NCBI GenBank assembly: GCA_031411235.1
Contig: JANOAR010000035.1
Span: forward strand, 1 to 21,730
Source: JANOAR01 sp031411235
Lineage (GTDB): Bacteria > Verrucomicrobiota > Verrucomicrobiia > Verrucomicrobiales > Verrucomicrobiaceae
Direction of reading: 5' to 3'
DNA: 21,730 nt
Position 1 is the first letter of the stretch. Each line of letters begins with the position of its first letter. Shown here one piece after another: positions 16,019-21,730 of this stretch. Below the pieces are notes generated by a model, which was given only the letters and a program-made list of their open reading frames with translations, ran no database searches and was not told the DNA's origin. The position numbers and the translations under genes are program-made.

Positions 16019-18277
16019 TTAATTCACCTGTGCCTGCTGAGACGGGCTCACGGGCATGAAGTGCTCAATGTAGCCGATCATCATTTCGTCCGTGGTTTGT
16101 GGTCCCCAGCGGACGGTCTTCGTGGGGTCGGGGTTGGCAGCGTTGCCAGCACTGTTGTCGAAGATCGCGCTGATGCGCAAGGTGCTGCCACGACGCAGGA
16201 TACGAGGCTGGGCGAGATCGTAGCGGAGCTGCCAGTTGAAGTCGTAATGGGGCAGATCCAGCAGGGTCTCGTAACTGCCATCGGCGCGTTCCACCTCATA
16301 TTTAAAGGCCTTCCCACGCACATGCATGTGCGCCATGAAGGCCATGATGTTCATGTCGAAGGGCACGGTCTGGCTCAGCACTTCGCTGTGGTTGGCCTCG
16401 CCCGGTGGGATGTTTAAACGGTGCTTGGGCACACCCGTGGTCACGACTTGATACTGCGGTGTCTGGGCGGCGAAAATGATGCCCATGCGCAACTGATCCT
16501 GCGTGGCTTTGCCATTCGGCGTGTAGTGGATTTGGAAACTGAAGACGCCGCCTGCGGGCAGTTTTTTAGCGAAGCCTGGGGGATAGATTTGCTTGGAATT
16601 CCCCGGCACGTAGGCCGCCCAATAGCCGCTGCTGCCTTCCTCTTCATTGTCGGCGCGTTTCGTTTTTTCGCCCTTTTTTCTGAGGCTGACAATGACGTGA
16701 TGCACGACGGCGCGGTCGGTGGGGATGATCTCGTAGCCTTGCACCCACTTGCCTTCGGTGAGGGTGGTCTCGGCGGTGATGACTTGGTAGGGCATGGTGC
16801 CCTCGGCCTGGATCGACACGGGGCGCGGCAGTTGCACGATCATGTCGGGCTTGCCGATGCTCCACTCGGCGGGCCAAGTGCGAGCGATAGGGGCATCCTT
16901 CGCATTGCCCTGGAGGCGGTCGCTATCGAGCCAAGCGAGTAGGTCGGACTTGTCCTTGGTGGTCAGCGAGCAGTCGTTGGCCCAGAGGCTTTCTTTTTCA
17001 TCCTCGCTACGAGCGGCGAACCACGGCGGCATGGCTCCGCGTGTGATTTGTTTCTTCATCATGCCCGCGTGTTTCAACACATCGGCATAGGTTTCGAGAC
17101 TGAAGGGCGCGAGGCCATCGGCGCGATGGCACTCGGTGCAATGGCCTTGAAGGATGCGGCTGATTTCATTGTGGTAGGTCAATGGGGAGGGCGTCGGCGC
17201 GGCTGTGGTTTTTGGGGAATCAAGAGCGCAGCCCGGTGCCGTGGTGGCTGCTACGGTAGGCGACTGCCCCGAGAGCACCGCACTGAGCGCCTCGCGGAGA
17301 TAGTTCTTGGAGGGTTTGTCCTTGGCATAACCGAGGCCGTATTGGTCATTTACCGCGCCTCGATACACGAGCGTGCGTGCGGCATCGACGACGAACACTT
17401 CGGTGGTGGTGGTCGCGTTGAGTTGGCTGGCGAGGGCGCTTTTTTCATCGTTGATGATGGGCGAGCTAAGGCCATGCGTGCTGACGAATTTCGCAATGTC
17501 TGTGGGCGTCTCGCCTGCCACGGGTGTGACGAAAAGGAAGGCCACGCCGCGTGCGGTGTACTCCTTTTCGAGACGCGCCAACTCAGGGCCGAGCTTGCCA
17601 CTGATGGGGCAGGTGGCTCCGAACATCGCGATCACGATGGCTTTGCTGCTGCTGGTCAGAGTGCTGAGCCTGTGCTCCTTGCCGCTCGTGTCCACCATGA
17701 CGAAATCGGTGAGCCTACGACCCACGCCGTGCTCGGTGCCTTTGAGGATTTTGGGCTGTTCTTGCAATGACTTGTTTTCGACCAGGGGAGGCGCATCGGC
17801 GGCACCTCGTTTCATCCAGCTCGCAGGGATGACTTGGCCGATGACTTTGATCGCCTCATCCATCGTCACGCCGCCATCTTTGTTAGTGTCAAGCTTGGCG
17901 AAAATCTCAGCCTCCTTCAGTTCATCGGGCGTGAGCTTGCCATCGTGATTGGCATCGAGGCGGTTGAATACGGGGCCTGTTTTGTTGCTGTCGGTGCTGG
18001 CGGATTCGCTGGCGGAGGGCGTCGAGTTTGTGGCTTGGCGTAGCTTGATGAGGCCTTGCAGAGCCTCGGGTTTAGTGATGCGGCCATCGCCATTCAGGTC
18101 GAGCCGCTTCAATAGAGGCGAGGCATCCAGCTCCGTGCCAGCCAGAACGCCATCGCTATTGGTGTCATACTCGTTGAAGCGGGCTTCCAAGCGATTCTCT
18201 TTTTGTTCCGCGTAGGCAACTGCGGCAACGAGAGCGGCGAATGCCGTGAGGGCTAAGAAGATTTTAAGGCGTTTCAT
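16019..18277 (-). CDS. EF-hand / redoxin / c-heme / copper type II monooxygenase fusion protein
   Basis: 752 residues with a Sec signal peptide (1-23). Four canonical EF-hand loops follow at 38-49, 60-71, 108-119 and 130-141 (for example DTNSDGVLAGTE, DANHDGKLTPDE). A thioredoxin-like redoxin domain (about 185-335) has a single active-site Cys in GATCPIS (Cys223). A c-heme motif CTECH (380-384) with the family sequence MPPWFA (416-421) comes next. The C-terminal 290 residues resemble the peptidylglycine hydroxylating/dopamine monooxygenase core: VVHHVIV (His526/527), HYTPNG (His584), HMHVRGKAF (His650/652) and DEMMIGY (Met732 or 733) fit the two copper sites. It is probably a periplasmic oxidase or monooxygenase with heme as electron relay and calcium-stabilised N-terminus; substrate unknown. 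Lies upstream of the DUF1592 gene on the same strand. Confidence 0.9.
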   Translation of the reverse strand: MKRLKIFLALTAFAALVAAVAYAEQKENRLEARFNEYDTNSDGVLAGTELDASPLLKRLDLNGDGRITKPEALQGLIKLRQATNSTPSASESASTDSNKTGPVFNRLDANHDGKLTPDELKEAEIFAKLDTNKDGGVTMDEAIKVIGQVIPASWMKRGAADAPPLVENKSLQEQPKILKGTEHGVGRRLTDFVMVDTSGKEHRLSTLTSSSKAIVIAMFGATCPISGKLGPELARLEKEYTARGVAFLFVTPVAGETPTDIAKFVSTHGLSSPIINDEKSALASQLNATTTTEVFVVDAARTLVYRGAVNDQYGLGYAKDKPSKNYLREALSAVLSGQSPTVAATTAPGCALDSPKTTAAPTPSPLTYHNEISRILQGHCTECHRADGLAPFSLETYADVLKHAGMMKKQITRGAMPPWFAARSEDEKESLWANDCSLTTKDKSDLLAWLDSDRLQGNAKDAPIARTWPAEWSIGKPDMIVQLPRPVSIQAEGTMPYQVITAETTLTEGKWVQGYEIIPTDRAVVHHVIVSLRKKGEKTKRADNEEEGSSGYWAAYVPGNSKQIYPPGFAKKLPAGGVFSFQIHYTPNGKATQDQLRMGIIFAAQTPQYQVVTTGVPKHRLNIPPGEANHSEVLSQTVPFDMNIMAFMAHMHVRGKAFKYEVERADGSYETLLDLPHYDFNWQLRYDLAQPRILRRGSTLRISAIFDNSAGNAANPDPTKTVRWGPQTTDEMMIGYIEHFMPVSPSQQAQVN

Positions 18278-18424
18278 GGTCAGCAGGGCGGGGGGAATGG
18301 AGCGAGCCTAAACCGAGCATAGTTCGATTGGATGCGTGAGAAACGCTATTTTTTGACGCAGCCTTGCGCACTAGCGCATCGCCGCCACTATGCCCGCCCT
18401 TTTTGCAATCCACCTTTCTCCACC
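18278..18424. other. Divergent intergenic region between the copper protein and NUDIX genes
   Basis: Both promoters should lie here. On the plus strand TTGACG follows a T-run near 18347-18358, a reasonable -35 candidate, but no good -10 is visible at the right distance. On the minus strand a TATGCT near 18320 is a possible -10 with no convincing -35. I see no operator-quality palindrome beyond the short gcgcactagcgc. Confidence 0.3.
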
Positions 18425-19015
18425 ATGGAACACGTCCTCGTCATCCCTCGCGCCCTCTTTGATCGCCTCGGCAGCTTTCAGGGCTTCCAGCCTGACACAC
18501 AGCGCTACCTGCCTGCCCTGCTCGACACGGCGAACAATTTTTTCATGGAGCGCCCCGCCGCAGAGCAGGATCCCACGCACAAGCAGCTCATCCCGTATTC
18601 CATTTTCCACCACGCCGGGCGCTACCTCTGCTACACACGCGGGGGCAAAGGCGGCGAAAAACGCCTCGTCGCTAAGCGCAGCATCGGCATCGGCGGTCAC
18701 ATCAACCCCATCGACCAGGAGCAGGCGCATCTCGGCGAGCAGATGTACTACAACAGCATCGAGCGCGAGATTACCGAGGAACTGCGCATCGGCGGCAGCC
18801 ACACGCAGCGCGTCATTGGCTTGATCAATGATGACAGCAATGAAGTCGGTGCCGTGCATCTCGGCGTCGTGCATCTCTTCGAGTTGAGCAGCGACGACGT
18901 CGTCTCCAATGAGGACGCGATTCAAGACCTGCAATTCGTGCCACTGGGCGAGCTGCTTGCCGACTCGGATAACCTCGAATCCTGGTCTAAAATCTGCATC
19001 GAGCAGCTAAGGTAG
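18425..19015 (+). CDS. NUDIX-family predicted phosphoesterase (COG4112-like)
   Basis: 196 residues from the ATG at 18425. The in-frame ATG at 18332 adds 31 residues with odd composition and lies in the promoter region, so it is rejected. The Nudix box is visible but stretched: GIGGHINPID (88-97) and EREITEEL (113-120), giving the G...REITEE core with about nine extra residues compared with the canonical G-x5-E-x7-REUxEE spacing. The front half (VLVIPRALFDRLGSFQGF, IPYSIFHHAGRYLCYTRGGKGGEKRL) matches the COG4112 group. These are predicted to hydrolyse a nucleoside diphosphate derivative with Mg2+; the true substrate is not known. It is followed after 35 nt by pyruvate kinase and may share its transcript. 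Confidence 0.85.
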   Translation: MEHVLVIPRALFDRLGSFQGFQPDTQRYLPALLDTANNFFMERPAAEQDPTHKQLIPYSIFHHAGRYLCYTRGGKGGEKRLVAKRSIGIGGHINPIDQEQAHLGEQMYYNSIEREITEELRIGGSHTQRVIGLINDDSNEVGAVHLGVVHLFELSSDDVVSNEDAIQDLQFVPLGELLADSDNLESWSKICIEQLR

Positions 19016-19050
19016 TCGCGGCACACTTGCCGATTTAACTTTCCCCACCC

Positions 19051-20460
19051 ATGCGTAAAACCAAGATCCTCTGCACCCTCGGCCCAGCTACCGATTCCCT
19101 CGATGCTCTAGCATCACTCATTTCAAAAGGAGCCGACATCCTTCGCATCAACATGAGCCACGGCTCCCACGAGTGGGTGCGCAGTGTTTATGGCAACATT
19201 CGCGAGGCCGCGATCAAGGCGGGCAAAGATGTCGCGGTGCTCATGGATCTCACGGGGCCGTCCATCCGCACGGGCGACCTTGAGACGCCCTGGCAGCTCA
19301 CCGTTGGCGACAATGTGGAGCTGCGTGTGAAGGCTGAAAGCCAAGCGACAACGCACTACTCCACGACCGTCAACTACCCCGATCTGCCCCGCGACCTCAA
19401 GCCCGGCGACAGCATCAATGTGGATGGGGGTATGATCCAACTCCGCGTCACCGAGGTCACGCCCGAGCGCGTCATCGGCACCGCACTGAATCCCGGTGAA
19501 ATGAAAAGCCGACGGCACATCAATCTCCCTGGCATCCCCGTGCGCTTGCCACCACTGACGCCGAAGGACTACCTCGACCTCGACCTCGGCGTCGAACTGG
19601 GCGTCGATTATTTCGCCCTCAGCTTCGCTCGCGAGCCCGCGCATGTGCAGCACTTGCAGCTCTTGTTGGATCAAAAAAAGAGCAAGGCCCGCGTCATCGC
19701 CAAGATTGAAAACCAGCAAGCGCTCAACAACCTCGATGCCCTCGTCGAAGCCAGCGCTGGCATCATGGTCGCACGCGGCGACCTCGGCAGCGAGTGCCCC
19801 ATCGAGGACTTGCCCATCATCCAGCGCACCATCGTCGAGCGCTGCTCCTACCACGGGCGGAAGGTGATCGTCGCCACACAAATGCTGGAAAGCATGATCG
19901 AAAACCCCGTGCCCACACGCGCCGAGGTGACGGATATTTTCAACGCCGTCATCGAGCAGGTGGACTGCGTGATGCTCAGTGGCGAGACCAGCGTAGGCCG
20001 CTACCCCGACAAGTGCGTGGAGGTGCTCGACAGCGTCACACGAAGGATCGAAGCCCGTTATCCTGCGGGCCGTTTCGCCGTGGATGCACCGCTGAAAACC
20101 AACAAGCACAAGATGGTGAAGAGTGCCGTGCAGCTCGCCAATAGCATCCCTGGGTCAAAGCTGATCGTCTTCACCCTGCGCGGCGTCATGGCGCATCTGC
20201 TCGCCCACCAGAGGCCGGAGAATGCCCCCATCTTCGCCTTCACCCCCGCGCTGCACGTCAGCCGCACCCTCATCTCTGCCCGCGGCGTGCATCCTTTTGT
20301 CATGCCCTTCACCCCTGGCCATCCCGATGCCAATATTGTACGCGCCATGGAACTGCTGCGCGATAAGGGGCTCATCAGCCCTGGCGATCCCCTCGTCATC
20401 CTCAGCGATGCCCTGTATGCCGAGATGAATGTCGAGGCGATATTGCTGCGCGAAGCGTGA
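19051..20460 (+). CDS. pyk: Pyruvate kinase
   Basis: 469 residues, the usual length of a bacterial enzyme without a C-terminal PEP-utiliser extension. It starts KTKILCTLGPATDS, with RINMSHG (32-38), the catalytic lysine in IAKIEN (Lys218), metal ligands Glu220 and Asp244 (VARGDLGSE), and ATQMLESM...PTRAEVTD and MLSGETSVGRYP further on. The enzyme transfers phosphate from phosphoenolpyruvate to ADP, the last step of glycolysis, in the cytoplasm. The usual LDTKGPEIRTG segment reads MDLTGPSIRTG (65-75): the Thr and Glu that mark K+-dependent enzymes are Leu and Ser here. Probably co-transcribed with the NUDIX gene. It runs convergently into the collagen-like gene with a 28-nt gap. Confidence 0.96.
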   Translation: MRKTKILCTLGPATDSLDALASLISKGADILRINMSHGSHEWVRSVYGNIREAAIKAGKDVAVLMDLTGPSIRTGDLETPWQLTVGDNVELRVKAESQATTHYSTTVNYPDLPRDLKPGDSINVDGGMIQLRVTEVTPERVIGTALNPGEMKSRRHINLPGIPVRLPPLTPKDYLDLDLGVELGVDYFALSFAREPAHVQHLQLLLDQKKSKARVIAKIENQQALNNLDALVEASAGIMVARGDLGSECPIEDLPIIQRTIVERCSYHGRKVIVATQMLESMIENPVPTRAEVTDIFNAVIEQVDCVMLSGETSVGRYPDKCVEVLDSVTRRIEARYPAGRFAVDAPLKTNKHKMVKSAVQLANSIPGSKLIVFTLRGVMAHLLAHQRPENAPIFAFTPALHVSRTLISARGVHPFVMPFTPGHPDANIVRAMELLRDKGLISPGDPLVILSDALYAEMNVEAILLREA

Positions 20461-20848
20461 GGTTGGGATTGCTGACGAGGGAAAAGAGTTACCTGCGACC
20501 TTGGGTGATCCTTTTTGCAGCAGAGGTGCTCCGCCGCCGAATGGCTGCCGAGGAGGCTCCCTGTTCTGTCAGCCGTTGCAGCGCCGCCAGCAGTTCATCC
20601 ACCTTGTTCGCGATTTGCTGCACCTCCGCCTGCGTTGGCGGATCACTCACCACCATCGCCAGCGGCTGCACAGCGCTGGGATTGCGTGCCGTCGCCGAGA
20701 TCGCCTCGTTCAGTTGTGCCAGCGACACCTCGCCCGGTGGCCCCTGCACGCCCTGCGGCCCCGTGTTGCCATCCGATCCTTGATTGCCCTGCTGGCCTTG
20801 GATGCCCTGCTCCCCTTGCGGCCCCGTGTTGCCCGTCGAGCCCGACGG

Positions 20849-20980
20849 CCCCTCGTAGCCCTGCGGGATGCCGAAGGAGAAATGCACCGCGTAGCCATCG
20901 AAGCTCGTCTGCACCGTCGCCGCATAGCCCGGCGGCAGCGTCGTCACCCCATCCACCACCGCGCTGGCGAAGGGTGGCCC
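20849..20980 (-). repeat. Second copy of the 132-nt module in the collagen-like gene
   Basis: Encodes GPPFASAVVDGVTTLPPGY and continues to GIPQGYEG. It matches the first copy (21005-21136) at 35 of 44 residues without gaps, including an identical ATVQTSFDG core and a shared VHFSFG. It is separated from the first copy by only three Gly-X-Y codon triplets plus the stop-containing one. Confidence 0.85.
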
Positions 20981-21004
20981 CTGGATGCCCTGCGGCCCCT
21001 ACGC

Positions 21005-21136
21005 CCCCGTGTAGCCCTGTGGCAGGCCAAAGGAGAAATGCACATTTGTCCCGTCGAAGCTCGTCTGCACCGTCGCCGGGTAGCTCGGCGGCAGCGTCGC
21101 CACGCCATCCACCACCGCATTGGCAAAGGGTAGCCC
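21005..21136 (-). repeat. First copy of the 132-nt module in the collagen-like gene
   Basis: Encodes GLPFANAVVDGVATLPPSY and continues to GLPQGYTG. The non-collagenous module (predicted beta-rich: TVQTSFDG, VHFSFG) sits between Gly-X-Y tracts. Tandem duplication of module plus flanking triplets is the simplest origin of the present gene. Confidence 0.85.
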
Positions 21137-21458
21137 CTGTGCCCCCTGCTGGCCAGGCTCGCCCTGCACTCCTTGCCCACCCTGCGCCCCCTGGATACCC
21201 GGCAAGCCCTGCTCGCCAGGAACCCCCTGCACCCCCTGGATACCTCGCGGCCCCGTCGGCCCCGCCGGTATGGCGTCGATCATCGCCGCCAGCCCCTGGA
21301 ACTGCCCACGCAGCACCCCCGCCACCACCAGCGCCCCATCCTGCGGCAGCGCCGGATCATACCCCGCCGCCCCAAGCCCCCGGCCCTGCCGAACCACCCC
21401 ACCCCGCATCATCCCCGTCCGAAATAGTGTCTTCATAATGTGTTTCAAAATGTTCCTG

Positions 21459-21499
21459 CTCCCCATCTCCCAGTCTCATTGTCTCCCCATCTCATAGTC
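21459..21499. repeat. GAGA-type octad micro-repeat upstream of the collagen-like gene
   Basis: On the minus strand GAGA recurs every eight bases (units GAGATGGG, GAGACAAT, GAGACTGG, GAGATGGG, ending GAGC), about 25-60 nt upstream of the collagen-like start codon. The plus strand shows an 11-nt direct repeat CTCCCCATCTC at 21459-21469 and 21483-21493. Purine-rich on the coding strand, so it could also act as a loose ribosome-binding or leader region. Confidence 0.6.
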
Positions 21500-21509
21500 T
21501 TCCCCCACC

Positions 21510-21700
21510 CCCTCCAGGAGGGAGGAGAGCCATTAGTCGGTGGTGCAACCACCGACGGCAGGTGCGAAGGGCCATGCATAACGGCATGGCCCTTCGGTTG
21601 TCTCTCGCGCCCTTCCAGGGCGCAACGGGCAAGACCCGCCTTGGACGGGCCAAGCCCGGTGGTTGCACCACCGGCTACCCGCTCACCTCCCTCCGGGAGG
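21510..21700. repeat. Nested hairpin array forming a larger inverted repeat
   Basis: Six clear stem-loops in 191 nt: 21510-21522 (CCCTCC/GGAGGG), 21536-21556 (9-bp stem, GTCGGTGGT/ACCACCGAC), 21565-21596 (13-bp stem, loop ATAACG), 21607-21623 (GCGCCCT/AGGGCGC), 21656-21674 (CCGGTGGT/ACCACCGG) and 21686-21700 (CCTCCC/GGGAGG); a weaker one, CTTGG/CCAAG, is at 21640-21654. In addition 21517-21554 and 21657-21694 are reverse complements at 33 of 38 positions, so the entire unit is a large imperfect palindrome with the 13-bp hairpin and the GCGCCCT hairpin inside. No coding potential is seen. It looks like an intergenic REP/MITE-like repeat element. Sequence beyond 21700 ends GCACCACCG, which may begin another copy. 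Confidence 0.85.
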
Positions 21701-21730
21701 CCCCCTAGTACGCCATCTTCTGCACCACCG

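Larger units (their letters stand above)
20489..21436 (-). pseudogene. Collagen-like Gly-X-Y protein interrupted by one in-frame TAG
   Basis: Two open frames (21436-20999 and 20998-20489) are in the same phase and separated only by TAG at 20999-21001. The phase of the Gly-X-Y repeat continues across it (GYT GA* GPQ GIQ GPP), so the stop replaces a Y-position residue, most simply CAG (Gln) by one C-to-T change. Read through, about 315 residues: an N-terminal domain (MKTLFRTGMMRGG...GVLRGQFQGLAAMIDAIPA), 15 Gly-X-Y triplets, a 44-residue module, five triplets with the stop, a second copy of the module, 15 more triplets, then a C-terminal predicted coiled coil (PPTQAEVQQIANKVDELLAALQRL). No signal peptide is seen. 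It could form a trimeric surface or fibre-like protein. A pseudogene, a sequencing error or stop read-through are all possible. Confidence 0.75.

Noticed and set aside
20999..21001. TAG as a pyrrolysine codon
   Set aside because: No PylS, tRNA-Pyl or methylamine genes are visible, and a Gly-X-Y Y-position Gln codon with one base change is far simpler.
20515..21438. 307-residue proline/alanine-rich plus-strand frame
   Set aside because: It is the mirror of the Gly-X-Y codons of the collagen-like gene on the minus strand; Pro-rich antisense frames are expected there.
21510..21700. CRISPR array or integron attC site
   Set aside because: The hairpins differ in sequence and spacing, with no direct repeats of constant length, and there are no cas or integrase genes; the attC core-site pattern is not recognisable.

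Overview
The window is GC-rich and densely coded, and looks like a chromosome segment of a member of the Verrucomicrobiota (Verrucomicrobiaceae-like, for example Prosthecobacter), or less likely a planctomycete. The evidence is the gene families: a DUF1587/1595/1592/1588/1585 secreted cytochrome-like protein, an EF-hand/redoxin/c-heme/copper-monooxygenase fusion, a Tat-exported Gfo/Idh/MocA oxidoreductase, a GH71/GH99-like hydrolase and a collagen-like protein. Few genes have a Shine-Dalgarno site. The assignment is inference. No rRNA, tRNA, CRISPR array, transposase or phage structural module was recognised.

Layout. 1-6149 is seven plus-strand genes: a helical protein with a beta-rich tail that enters from the left edge, an unknown helical protein, a small membrane-anchored protein overlapping a histidine-rich metal-type ABC ATPase, a secreted GH71/99-like protein, a DUF971 protein and a Gfo/Idh/MocA oxidoreductase. 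6167-11869 is minus-strand: a SMUG1-type uracil-DNA glycosylase, a secreted unknown, a lone RelE/ParE-like toxin homologue, the CstA peptide/carboxylate transporter, a lipoprotein, and a winged-helix regulator 3 nt upstream of that lipoprotein. 11963-13123 is lysine 2,3-aminomutase (kamA), divergent from the regulator. 13142-18277 holds two large minus-strand exported c-heme proteins separated by a striking heptad-built inverted repeat. 18425-20460 is a NUDIX-family protein and pyruvate kinase on the plus strand. 20489-21436 (minus) is a collagen-like gene cut by one in-frame TAG, and 21510-21700 is a dense array of hairpins that itself forms a larger inverted repeat.

How it fits together. 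Most genes look like housekeeping or peripheral metabolism: carbon scavenging (CstA, GH71/99-like, Gfo/Idh), amino acid conversion (KamA), DNA repair (SMUG1) and glycolysis (Pyk). The two large c-heme proteins suggest envelope redox chemistry. The least explained material is non-coding: heptad or octad micro-repeats in at least four intergenic gaps, two of which form inverted structures, and the collagen-like locus next to the hairpin array. No complete new defence or mobile system is visible; the best candidates for something undescribed are these repeat elements, the collagen-like module protein and the four-part copper/heme/redoxin/calcium fusion.
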